From Pseudomonadota bacterium (GTDB lineage: Bacteria > Pseudomonadota > Alphaproteobacteria > Rhizobiales > Rhizobiaceae), in assembly GCA_023388675.1 (NCBI GenBank), contig JAEWFU010000060.1:1-6573 (forward strand): a DNA stretch of 6,573 nt. The letters are read 5' to 3'. Made by a program: the position numbers and the translations under genes. Under the pieces are notes generated by a model, which saw only the letters and a program-made list of their open reading frames with translations, was not told the DNA's origin and did not search any database. The stretch's first letter is position 1. Every line of letters begins with the position of its first letter. Of the stretch, positions 1 through 6,099 are shown piece after piece.

Positions 1-16
1 GGTCGTTACCGCTCAT
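1..16 (-). CDS. Start of a clipped downstream gene (5' end only; possible small coupling protein)
   Basis: Only the first five codons (M-S-G-N-D) lie in the window; the rest is beyond the left edge. The ATG overlaps the stop codon of the preceding flavin monooxygenase gene as ATGA, and a strong GGAGGAGG ribosome binding site lies just upstream, so a translated and translationally coupled gene is likely. Nothing in five residues identifies the product. From context only: flavoprotein hydroxylases of the MhaA type are paired with a very small coupling protein (MhaB in Pseudomonas putida U), and DUF2783 small proteins commonly follow related FAD oxidoreductases, so a protein of about 60 residues of that kind is the leading guess. 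A maleylacetoacetate isomerase or a transporter is also possible. Confidence 0.55.
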
Positions 17-1629
17 GCCCTCCTCCCCATTGCACGCGCCAGGGCTGCTGCCACCGCATCGCCGTTGGGCTCCGAGAACCGCGCCGCGATGTGTTGATCC
101 GGCCGGACCAGATAGGACTGGCCTGCGCCGTAGCGTGCGACGGCATGGCCTTCCTCGTCGAACAGCGTCGTCGCACCGTTGGCGCGGTGCGAGCGGCCGG
201 AGGTGACCAGAACGCGGTCGAGACCGGCCGGCAGATCGTCCGGGATCGCCGCCTCGACCGCAAGGAAGATAAATCGGCCGCCGACATGCCCAAGCAGCCA
301 GCCGGCATCACCGTTTGCGACCGGAGCATCGGGCATGGCGGCACCGGGCGATACGCCTGCCCCTTCCATAGTCTGCGTCTGCAACGACAGGTCACCAAGC
401 CCGCATGGCCTCGACAATCTGCCGGAATTGACCAGCTTGCGGGCGAAATCGTGCTCGTGCGCGAGGTCGAGCACGCTGTCGCGAAAGATGCGTTCCATCT
501 CCGTCTTCGGCGTCATGAAAGCGGTGGAGCGCGAGGAATTCAGGATGTTCTCGTCGGCGCCATGGATGCGCTCCTCGTCGTAGGTGGCAATGAGGCGCTC
601 GGACGCTTCGCCGCGCACCACCATCGCGAGCTTCCAGATCAGGTTGTCGACATCCTGGATGCCGCCATTGCCACCGCGCGCACCGAAGGGTGAGACGATG
701 TGGGCCGAGTCGCCGGCAAAGACGATGCGGCCGTGGACGAAACGCTCCAGCCTGCGGCACTGGAAAGTGTAGACCGAAACCCAGTCGAGCTCGAAATCGC
801 GATGGCCGATCACCTTCTCGATGCGCGGAATGACGTTCTCCGGCTTCTTCTCCTCGTCCGGGTCGGCATCCCAGCCGAGTTGCAGGTCGATGCGATAGAT
901 GTCGTCGGGCTGCTTGTGCAGAAGAGCGGACTGGCCCTTGTGAAAGGGCGGCTCGAACCAGAACCAGCGCTCGGACGGGAACTCCGCCTTCATCTCGACA
1001 TCGGCGATCAGGAAACGTTCCTCGAAGACGCGGCCGGCAAAGTCGAGGCCCAGCATGCCGCGTACCGGCGAACGCGCGCCGTCGCAGGCAAGCAGCCAGT
1101 CGGCTTCGAGCGTGTAGACGCCGTCCGGCGTGTCGATTGAGACTTGCACACCATCGGCCCGCGGCACGACACCCGTCACCCGGTTTTTCCAGCGCAGGTC
1201 GATCAGATCGGGAAACTCGGCGGCGCGCTCGACCAGATACTGCTCGACATAATATTGCTGGAGGTTGATGAAGGCTGGCATCTTGTGACCCGCCTCCGGC
1301 AGCAGGTCGAAGCTCCACACCTCCCGGTCGCGGTGGAACAGGCGGCCGACCTTCCAGGTGACGCCCTTTTCGACCATGCGCTCGCCGATGCCGAGCCGGT
1401 CGAATATCTCCAGCGTGCGCTTCGACCAGCAGATGGCGCGGCTGCCCAGCGAGACGACGTCGTTGTCGTCGAGAACGATGCACGGCAGGCCATGCAACGC
1501 GCAGTCGATCGCCGCGGCCAGTCCGACCGGTCCGGCACCGACGATGACGACCGGCACGCGACGCGGCTCGCCGCCGGAAAGTTCCGGCGGGGTGCGGTAC
1601 GGAAAGGGCTTGTAGTCGTAGCGCGGCAT
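13..1629 (-). CDS. Class A FAD-dependent aromatic monooxygenase (MhpA/MhaA-like, probable 3-hydroxyphenylacetate 6-hydroxylase)
   Basis: This 538-residue protein is a cytosolic flavoprotein of the group that inserts one oxygen atom into phenolic rings using NAD(P)H. Visible motifs are the N-terminal dinucleotide fold GAGPVG (residues 31-36), the DG motif CDGARSPVR (182-190) that touches FAD and NAD(P)H, and the GD motif RIVFAGDSAH (301-310), followed by PFGARGGNGGIQD. A C-terminal region from about 430 to 538, including GQSYLVRPDQHIA, matches the thioredoxin-like tail of the MhpA/phenol hydroxylase branch. The length is normal for that branch. The start is the ATG at 1629, overlapping the preceding stop as TGATG; an in-frame GTG lies one codon upstream at 1632. 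There is no good ribosome binding site, so translation probably depends on coupling to the dinB-like gene. Being in a homogentisate operon, it most plausibly makes homogentisate from 3-hydroxyphenylacetate. Family membership is clear; the substrate is inferred, and a 3-(3-hydroxyphenyl)propionate or resorcinol hydroxylase role cannot be excluded. Confidence 0.88.
   Translation of the reverse strand: MPRYDYKPFPYRTPPELSGGEPRRVPVVIVGAGPVGLAAAIDCALHGLPCIVLDDNDVVSLGSRAICWSKRTLEIFDRLGIGERMVEKGVTWKVGRLFHRDREVWSFDLLPEAGHKMPAFINLQQYYVEQYLVERAAEFPDLIDLRWKNRVTGVVPRADGVQVSIDTPDGVYTLEADWLLACDGARSPVRGMLGLDFAGRVFEERFLIADVEMKAEFPSERWFWFEPPFHKGQSALLHKQPDDIYRIDLQLGWDADPDEEKKPENVIPRIEKVIGHRDFELDWVSVYTFQCRRLERFVHGRIVFAGDSAHIVSPFGARGGNGGIQDVDNLIWKLAMVVRGEASERLIATYDEERIHGADENILNSSRSTAFMTPKTEMERIFRDSVLDLAHEHDFARKLVNSGRLSRPCGLGDLSLQTQTMEGAGVSPGAAMPDAPVANGDAGWLLGHVGGRFIFLAVEAAIPDDLPAGLDRVLVTSGRSHRANGATTLFDEEGHAVARYGAGQSYLVRPDQHIAARFSEPNGDAVAAALARAMGRRA
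19..26 (-). promoter_or_regulatory. Strong ribosome binding site for the clipped gene at 16
   Basis: The minus strand reads GGAGGAGG, two overlapping GGAGG cores, ending 2 bases before the ATG at 16 (5 bases for the upstream core). It lies inside the last codons of the monooxygenase gene. Together with the ATGA overlap it supports a real start there. Confidence 0.7.
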
Positions 1630-2162
1630 CACATCAGACCCATGCGCACGATCTCAGGATCGCGGTCGTAGTCGAGGAAAAACTCGTCGAGCTGCGGCGG
1701 CTTCACCGACGTGCCGGCCAGCATGGCGTGAACCTGGCCGCGATGATGAATCTGGTGCTGGAAGAGATGCGCTAGCAGATCGTCGATGCGTTCGGGAATC
1801 TGCCCATTGCGCCCTCGATCCGTGATGACGCTTCGGTCCAGATCGCTTTCCCCCAGCCGATCGCAGAATGCCATCAACGCCTCGTCCTGCGCACGCTGGG
1901 CGTCGGCCAGCGCCTGCGGTTCGCCGTAGGGCTTGAAGGCATGGAATGCGGCCGGGCCAATGCCGCCCTCCTCGAGCGCGTCGAGATAATAGCGGTCAAT
2001 CGCCAGATTGTGGTTCAGCGTTTGGGCGATGGACGGGAAGAAGCTGGTGCGCTCAGCCTCGAACTCCTCAGGCCGAAGCGCGCAGACCGCGCGCAACAGC
2101 ACATGGTTCGACCAGCGATTGTTACGGGCCATGGCCGAAAAATGCGCCGTCAGCGACGCCAT
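1629..2162 (-). CDS. DinB/YfiT-family putative metal-dependent protein
   Basis: This 177-residue protein has the features of the DinB/YfiT superfamily, small four-helix bundles with a metal held by three histidines. The first is His51 in TLNHNLAID, and the HxxxH pair is His136 and His140 in FQHQIHHRGQVHAML (135-147), the family signature before the RGQ turn. Early residues HFSAMARNNRWSNHVLL match the usual first helix. The start at 2162 (MASLTAHFS) was chosen because a GGGAGGA site lies 6 bases upstream; an ATG 42 bases earlier would run back over the stop codon of the preceding gene. The gene lies 20 bases after the MBL gene, and its stop overlaps the monooxygenase start. Superfamily members include thiol-S-transferases, mycothiol-dependent maleylpyruvate isomerase and many proteins of unknown function. 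Its role here is unknown; an isomerase role for maleylacetoacetate is only a hypothesis. Confidence 0.85.
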   Translation of the reverse strand: MASLTAHFSAMARNNRWSNHVLLRAVCALRPEEFEAERTSFFPSIAQTLNHNLAIDRYYLDALEEGGIGPAAFHAFKPYGEPQALADAQRAQDEALMAFCDRLGESDLDRSVITDRGRNGQIPERIDDLLAHLFQHQIHHRGQVHAMLAGTSVKPPQLDEFFLDYDRDPEIVRMGLM

Positions 2163-2168
2163 GCCTGC

Positions 2169-2175
2169 TCCTCCC
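2169..2175 (-). promoter_or_regulatory. Ribosome binding site that fixes the DinB-family start
   Basis: The minus strand reads GGGAGGA 6 bases before the ATG at 2162, in the 20-base gap after the MBL gene stop. It supports that start over the in-frame ATG at 2204. Confidence 0.7.
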
Positions 2176-2182
2176 TTCGGCC

Positions 2183-3145
2183 TCAGCCCTGCAGGGCCTC
2201 CCACATCTGCCGGTCGCGCTCTGCGGTCCAGATGCGCGGCGTGTCGATGCCCAGCGCCTCGTCATAGGCGCGCGCGACGTTGAAGGGCAGGCAGTGCTCG
2301 TATATCGCGTAATCGGCGAATTTGGGGTCGCAGGCTGCGCGGCAGGCGTCCCACGCCTCCTTGAGCGAGCCGCCGCCCTGGGCGACGCGGGCCACCGGAC
2401 GATAGGTGGACATGACGAAGTCGGCCGTGTTGTCGAGCGCTTCGTCGACCATGTCGGAGCCCACCAGCGCATCGCCGCGACCGGGTGCGATCGCGTCCAG
2501 ATCGAAGGCGCGGATCGATTCCAGCGTCGCCGGCCAGTCGCCGAAATGGCCGTCGCCGCAATAGCAAGCCGAGTGATATTCGACGATGTCGCCGGTGAAC
2601 ATGACGTTGGCGTCGGGCACATAGGCGACGATGTCGCCCGCCGTGTGTGCGCGGCCGAGGAACTCGAGGTCCACGCGGCGCTTACCGAGGTAGAACGTCG
2701 CGCGGTCGGTGAAGGTCAGGGTCGGCCAGGTGAGGCCGGGGATCGACTCGTGGCCCTGAAAGAGCCGCGGGAACCGGCCGAACTCGCTTTCCCAGTCCTC
2801 CTGGCCGCGCTCGACGACCATCGCGCGCGCCTTCTCGGACATGATGGTCTCGGATGCACCATAAGCCGATGCGCCAAGCACGCGCACGGCATGGTAGTGA
2901 GTCAGCACGACATATTTGATCGGCTTGTCCGTGACGGTCCTGATCTTTTCGATGACCTTGTTGGCAAGCCGGGGCGTGGCCTGCGCATCGACGATCATCA
3001 CGGAATCGTCGCCAATGATGACGCCGGTGTTGGGATCGCCCTCGGCGGTGAATGCCCACAGGTCACGGCCGATCTCCGTGAAGGAAATCTTCTTTTCGGC
3101 AAGATCGCCCTGCGATGCGAATTGCTTGGTCAATGCAAACTCCAT
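2183..3145 (-). CDS. MBL-fold protein with a degenerate dinuclear metal site
   Basis: This 320-residue protein is a metallo-beta-lactamase-fold member of the hydrolase type. The N-terminal half has the fold's usual succession GVIIGDDSVMIVDAQ, then KYVVLTHYHAVRVLGAS (77-93), GRAHTAGDIVAYVPD (164-178) and VMFTGDIVEYHS (181-192), then APGRGDALVG (220-229). In the standard HxHxDH...H...D...H ligand set, His83, His85, His167 and Asp186 are kept, but the Asp and His after HxH are Val87 and Arg88 and the last His is Arg223. Site 1 therefore looks intact while site 2 is lost. The start at 3145 (MEFALTKQF) was chosen because the open frame upstream runs into the fah gene and looks non-coding; the ribosome binding site there is weak (GGAA). 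It lies between fah and the dinB-like gene, so a role in homogentisate metabolism or detoxification is likely but unassigned. It could be a mono-zinc hydrolase or a binding protein. Confidence 0.85.
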   Translation of the reverse strand: MEFALTKQFASQGDLAEKKISFTEIGRDLWAFTAEGDPNTGVIIGDDSVMIVDAQATPRLANKVIEKIRTVTDKPIKYVVLTHYHAVRVLGASAYGASETIMSEKARAMVVERGQEDWESEFGRFPRLFQGHESIPGLTWPTLTFTDRATFYLGKRRVDLEFLGRAHTAGDIVAYVPDANVMFTGDIVEYHSACYCGDGHFGDWPATLESIRAFDLDAIAPGRGDALVGSDMVDEALDNTADFVMSTYRPVARVAQGGGSLKEAWDACRAACDPKFADYAIYEHCLPFNVARAYDEALGIDTPRIWTAERDRQMWEALQG

Positions 3146-3165
3146 TTCCGTCGTTGCGCGGCTCC

Positions 3166-3186
3166 GCACCCGTCGGTGACGGGCGC
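3166..3186 (-). other. Intergenic mRNA hairpin upstream of the MBL gene
   Basis: In the 67-base gap between fah and the MBL gene, the minus-strand transcript can form a 9-pair stem (GCGCCCGTC with GACGGGTGC, loop ACC). One pair is G-U on the minus strand and would be an A-C mismatch on the plus strand, so the full stem forms only in the operon mRNA. No U-run follows, so it is not a rho-independent terminator. It ends about 20 bases before the weakly initiated MBL start. An mRNA stability or processing element, or a modulator of MBL translation, is possible. Confidence 0.5.
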
Positions 3187-3212
3187 TAGACAGCGAAAAG
3201 ATTCCTGCGGGC

Positions 3213-4229
3213 CTATTCGGCCGCCTGTTTTTCCACAGTTTGCTCGATGGCGCCGAAGATCGAGTGGCCATCCTTGTCCTTCATCTCGATGCGCACGGTA
3301 TCGCCGAAGCGCATGAAGTCGCTGGTGGCCTTGCCGTTTTCCAGCGTCTCGACGATGCGGAGCTCTGCGAGGCAGGAATATCCGACACCGCCTTCAGCGA
3401 TCGTCTTGCCGGGTCCGCCGTCAAGCTTGTTGGAGACCGTGCCGGACCCCACGATTGTGCCGGCGGCGAGCGGGCGTGTCTTTGCCGCGTGAGCAATGAG
3501 GGTCGGAAAGTCGAAGGTCATGTCGATGCCGGCATTGGCGCGGCCGAAGGGCTTGCCGTTGAGATCGACGCTCAACGGCAGGTGCAGCCGGCCGCCATCC
3601 CATGCCTCGCCCAACTCCTCCGGCGTGACCGCGACGGGCGAGAATGCCGAGGACGGCTTGCCGTGGAAGAAGCCGAAGCCCTTGGCAAGCTCATCCGGGA
3701 TCAGGCGGCGCAGCGAGACATCGTTGACCAGCATGACAAGACGGATCGCGTCCCGGGCCACATCGACGCTGGCGCCCACCGGCACATCGTCCACGATGAC
3801 GGCGATCTCCCCTTCCATGTCGATGCCCCAGGCATCGTCGGCCATGACGATGGGATCGCGCGGACCGAGGAAGGAATCGGAGCCCCCCTGATACATCAGC
3901 GGATCGGTCCAGAAACTTTCTGGCAGCTCGGCCCCGCGGGCCTTGCGCACCAGCTCGACGTGATTGACGTAGGCCGAGCCGTCCGCCCACTGATAGGCGC
4001 GCGGCAGCGGCGAATGGGCGTCATGCTCATGGAAGCGCTCGGAGGGCACGGAGCCGTGATCGAGGCTTTCGGCCAAGGCTTCGAGATGCGGCGCGATGCG
4101 TCGCCAGTCATCAAGCGCTGCCTGAAGATTCGGGACGAGGAAAGACGCATCTGTATAATGCGTCAGGTCTTTCGAGACGACGACGAGTCTTCCGTCACGC
4201 GTCCCGTTCTTCAGGCTGGCAAGTTTCAT
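3213..4229 (-). CDS. fahA: Fumarylacetoacetate hydrolase family protein (probable fumarylacetoacetase)
   Basis: This 338-residue protein belongs to the FAH superfamily and probably catalyses the last step of homogentisate breakdown, fumarylacetoacetate to fumarate and acetoacetate. The acidic metal ligands are visible as Glu139 and Glu141 in GIDMEGEIAVIVDDV (135-149) and Asp170 in LVNDVSLR. The Glu-to-Asp spacing of 31 residues is the same as that of the FAH-domain protein FAHD1. The core also has GKPSSAFSPVAVTPEELG (190-207) and GTIVGSGTVSNK (257-268), typical of the family. The N-terminal part (about 1-110) matches the small N-terminal domain of bacterial enzymes about 330 residues long, shorter than the roughly 420-residue eukaryotic type. 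The start at 4229 (MKLASLKNGTRDGRL) has a GGAGG site 4 bases upstream; an ATG 42 bases earlier would overlap the DUF1428 gene. The stop is TAG. Other FAH-family activities (acylpyruvate hydrolase, decarboxylase) are possible, but the operon favours fumarylacetoacetase. Confidence 0.88.
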   Translation of the reverse strand: MKLASLKNGTRDGRLVVVSKDLTHYTDASFLVPNLQAALDDWRRIAPHLEALAESLDHGSVPSERFHEHDAHSPLPRAYQWADGSAYVNHVELVRKARGAELPESFWTDPLMYQGGSDSFLGPRDPIVMADDAWGIDMEGEIAVIVDDVPVGASVDVARDAIRLVMLVNDVSLRRLIPDELAKGFGFFHGKPSSAFSPVAVTPEELGEAWDGGRLHLPLSVDLNGKPFGRANAGIDMTFDFPTLIAHAAKTRPLAAGTIVGSGTVSNKLDGGPGKTIAEGGVGYSCLAELRIVETLENGKATSDFMRFGDTVRIEMKDKDGHSIFGAIEQTVEKQAAE

Positions 4230-4233
4230 TCTT

Positions 4234-4238
4234 CCTCC
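4234..4238 (-). promoter_or_regulatory. Ribosome binding site for the FAH-family gene
   Basis: GGAGG on the minus strand lies in the 10-base gap between the DUF1428 stop and the ATG at 4229. It decides that start over the upstream ATG at 4271. Confidence 0.7.
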
Positions 4239-4239
4239 G

Positions 4240-4593
4240 TCAGGCTTCCACGAACACCTGGAAGCCACCATAGATCATTCGTTTCATGTAGGCGGGCATA
4301 TTCTCCATGCTCGCCGCCAGGCGTGGGTCGGCCATCACCTTTTTCATCACTTCGTCGCGATGTTCTCGCGACTTGTAGGTGGCGTAGGAAAAGACAATCG
4401 TTTCGCCCTCCTCCTGCTTCACAGCCATAGGGAAGGATGTCACCTTCCCGTCCGGCACGTCATCGGCCTTGGCCTCAACATAGGACAGGGCGCCGTGCTC
4501 CATCCAGACCGTCCTGCCCAATTCGGCGTTCTTTCGATATTCCTCGAACTCGGCGTTCGGCACCGCCAGAACGAAACCATCTACATAGGTCAT
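4240..4593 (-). CDS. DUF1428 (YbaA-like) small protein
   Basis: This 117-residue protein matches the DUF1428/YbaA family, small soluble proteins with a predicted alpha/beta-barrel (ferredoxin-like) fold and no firmly assigned function. Recognisable features are the N-terminal YVDGFVLAVP (3-12), GALSYVEAKADDVPDG (34-49), a central ETIVFSYATYKSREHRDEVM (64-83), and a C-terminal KRMIYGGFQVFVE (104-116). The length is typical. An AGGA core at 4601-4604 lies 7 bases before the ATG. The gene sits 74 bases after hmgA and 10 bases before the FAH gene, between two enzymes of one pathway. No signal peptide or membrane segment is seen. A role as an accessory or stress protein is plausible, since dimeric alpha/beta-barrel proteins often bind quinones or aromatic compounds, but this is inference. 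Confidence 0.85.
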   Translation of the reverse strand: MTYVDGFVLAVPNAEFEEYRKNAELGRTVWMEHGALSYVEAKADDVPDGKVTSFPMAVKQEEGETIVFSYATYKSREHRDEVMKKVMADPRLAASMENMPAYMKRMIYGGFQVFVEA

Positions 4594-4667
4594 GACAGAC
4601 TCCTCTCTTTGGGTTGACTGTCAAAGGACGAATGGACGGCTCGGGTTCCGACAGGGTGCCAGGAAAA
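4594..4667 (-). other. hmgA-DUF1428 intergenic gap
   Basis: This 74-base spacer holds the DUF1428 ribosome binding site, a short palindrome TTGACTGTCAA (4614-4624) and one copy of a 13-bp repeat also found upstream of hmgA. There is no stem followed by a U-run, so no terminator is evident and read-through from hmgA is likely. Confidence 0.5.
4618..4630. repeat. 13-bp repeat, copy downstream of hmgA
   Basis: CTGTCAAAGGACG on the plus strand, the reverse complement of 6077-6089. It lies in the hmgA-DUF1428 gap and partly overlaps the palindrome at 4614-4624. Confidence 0.35.
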
Positions 4668-6032
4668 TCAGCTCCAGTCGCCCTCCGGCGTGCCGTTGAA
4701 ACGCTTCTTCAGATCGGACCAGCAGTCGATATAGTCAGCCTGCAAGGTTTCGAGCCCTGCGGCGTAGCCGGTCAGGAGCTGCGGGAACCGCGTCTCGAAC
4801 ATGAAGGCCATGGTGTGGTCGAGCTTGACCGGCTTCAGCTCGGCGCGCGACGCCTTCTCGAACCCCGTCGCGTCAGGACCATGCGCAAGCATCATGTTGT
4901 GAAGGCTCATGCCGCCGGGCACGAAACCCTCTTCCTTGGCGTCGTACTGGCCGTGGATGAGTCCCATGAACTCGCTCATGATGTTGCGGTGATACCAGGG
5001 CGGACGGAACGTGTCCTCCGCCACCATCCAGCGCGGAGGGAAGATGACGAAATCGATATTGGCCGTGCCTTCCTCACCCGACGGCGCCGTCAGCACTGTG
5101 AAGATCGAGGGATCCGGATGGTCGAACAGGATCGCACCGACAGGAGAGAAGGTAGCGAGGTCATACTTGTAGGGTGCGTAATTGCCGTGCCAGGCGACGA
5201 CGTCGAGCGGCGAATGGCCGATCTCCGTGACGTGGAAGCGGCCGCACCACTTCACCACGATGCGGCACGGCGTTTCCTTGTCCTCGTACCAGGCGGTCGG
5301 CGTCTTGAAGTCGCGTGGGTTGGCAAGGCAGTTGGCGCCGATCGGCCCGCGGTCGGGCAGGGTGAACTTGGCGCCGTAGTTTTCGCAGACGTAGCCGCGC
5401 GCCGTTCCATCCATAAGCTCGACCTTGAATGTAAGGCCACGCGGCAGCACGCAGATCTCGCCCGGCCGGATCTCGATGACGCCCATCTCGGTGACGAAGC
5501 GCACGCCGCCGACCTGTGGGACGACCATCAGCTCACCGTCGGCGTTGAAGAAATGATCATCCACCATGTCCGCATTGGCGACATAGACGTGCGACGCCAT
5601 GCCTGCCTGCCCGAACACGTCGCCGGCGGTCGTCATGGTGCGCATGCCGTGGATGAAATCGGTCGGCTCCGACGGCATCGGCGTGGGGTTCCACCGCAAC
5701 TGACCGAGTGGCAGCTCATGGTCGCCAGCGTTCGGCGCCGATTTCCAGAGCGGCAATTCGAAAGTCTTGAAGCGGCCGTGATGCTTGACGCTCGGCCGGA
5801 TGCGATAGAGCCAGGAACGTTCGTTGGTGCCGCGCGGGGCGGTGAAAGGCGAGCCGGAGAGCTGCTCGGCATAGAGCCCATAGGCCGGGCGCTGCGGCGA
5901 GTTGCGGCCCTGGGGCAGCGAACCGGGCAGGGTCTCGGTCTCGAAATCGTTGCCGAAACCTGGCATGTAGGTATAGGCGGAGGCCGCCTTGTCGGCCCGG
6001 GACTGTACAGCGGGCGTGCTCATCTCGTTCAT
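4668..6032 (-). CDS. hmgA: Homogentisate 1,2-dioxygenase
   Basis: This 454-residue cytosolic Fe(II) dioxygenase cleaves the ring of homogentisate to maleylacetoacetate, the central step of the pathway. The sequence is strongly conserved with human HGD: the iron ligands are His348 and Glu354 in [12 protein letters not shown] (346-357) and His384 in [14 protein letters not shown] (382-395), and His305 in [14 protein letters not shown] (303-316) corresponds to the active-site His292 of the human enzyme. The N-terminal [12 protein letters not shown] and [18 protein letters not shown] blocks are also family hallmarks. Length is normal. The start at 6032 has GGAGG 5 bases upstream; an alternative ATG at 6023 is three codons inside. 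It is the first long gene of the minus-strand operon, and its ATG overlaps the stop of a short upstream ORF. The divergent MarR-type regulator probably controls it. Confidence 0.97.
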   Translation of the reverse strand: MNEMSTPAVQSRADKAASAYTYMPGFGNDFETETLPGSLPQGRNSPQRPAYGLYAEQLSGSPFTAPRGTNERSWLYRIRPSVKHHGRFKTFELPLWKSAPNAGDHELPLGQLRWNPTPMPSEPTDFIHGMRTMTTAGDVFGQAGMASHVYVANADMVDDHFFNADGELMVVPQVGGVRFVTEMGVIEIRPGEICVLPRGLTFKVELMDGTARGYVCENYGAKFTLPDRGPIGANCLANPRDFKTPTAWYEDKETPCRIVVKWCGRFHVTEIGHSPLDVVAWHGNYAPYKYDLATFSPVGAILFDHPDPSIFTVLTAPSGEEGTANIDFVIFPPRWMVAEDTFRPPWYHRNIMSEFMGLIHGQYDAKEEGFVPGGMSLHNMMLAHGPDATGFEKASRAELKPVKLDHTMAFMFETRFPQLLTGYAAGLETLQADYIDCWSDLKKRFNGTPEGDWS

Positions 6033-6070
6033 CTTCGCCTCCCGATCGGATCACGGCGGGAATTCGCCAT
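6029..6070 (-). CDS. Possible 13-codon leader peptide upstream of hmgA
   Basis: An ATG at 6070 opens a 13-codon frame whose product would be [13 protein letters not shown]. Its TGA overlaps the hmgA ATG as ATGA. An AAGGA sequence lies 8 bases before its ATG, so it could be translated and coupled to hmgA. The last three codons (AGG, CGA, AGA) are rare arginine codons, but they coincide with the hmgA GGAGG site, so the composition may just reflect that site. It is far too short to be judged by coding statistics and could be chance. Confidence 0.35.
   Translation of the reverse strand: MANSRRDPIGRRR
6038..6042 (-). promoter_or_regulatory. hmgA ribosome binding site
   Basis: GGAGG on the minus strand, 5 bases before the hmgA ATG at 6032. 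It supports that start over the internal ATG at 6023, and it lies within the possible leader ORF. Confidence 0.75.
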
Positions 6071-6076
6071 GGCGCA

Positions 6077-6089
6077 CGTCCTTTGACAG
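6077..6089. repeat. 13-bp repeat, copy upstream of hmgA
   Basis: CGTCCTTTGACAG on the plus strand recurs in inverted orientation at 4618-4630, so the two copies bracket hmgA. On the minus strand this copy contains the AAGGA of the possible leader ORF. A single 13-bp match in a window of this size can arise by chance. Confidence 0.35.
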
Positions 6090-6099
6090 GCGCCCGAAT

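Noticed and set aside
3205..3222. Possible terminator at the fah stop (GCGGCC with a bulged complement, then TTTT)
   Set aside because: The stem is bulged and short, and the four T's lie about 8 bases beyond it, so it does not resemble a rho-independent terminator.
3146..3271. N-terminal extension of the MBL protein (42 residues)
   Set aside because: It is Arg/Ser-rich, overlaps the 3' end of fah and covers the hairpin gap; the conserved fold begins after the ATG at 3145.
1946..3316. Long plus-strand open frame of 456 codons opposite the DinB and MBL genes
   Set aside because: It spans two real minus-strand genes and their gap, shows no family features and has the composition of an antisense frame.
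3240..4430. Plus-strand open frame of 396 codons opposite the FAH-family gene
   Set aside because: It is antisense to an enzyme with clear metal-ligand motifs, and it crosses into the DUF1428 gene.
4594..4624. TTGACA on the minus strand as a promoter for the DUF1428-fah segment
   Set aside because: A -10 at normal spacing would fall at about 4596-4601 with no match to consensus, and transcription would start beyond the ribosome binding site of the gene.
4614..6086. Long plus-strand open frame of 490 codons opposite hmgA
   Set aside because: It is an antisense shadow of hmgA, whose residues and motifs are conserved on the minus strand; the plus-strand product has no recognisable family, and it is rich in Arg, His and Val as antisense frames of high-GC genes are.
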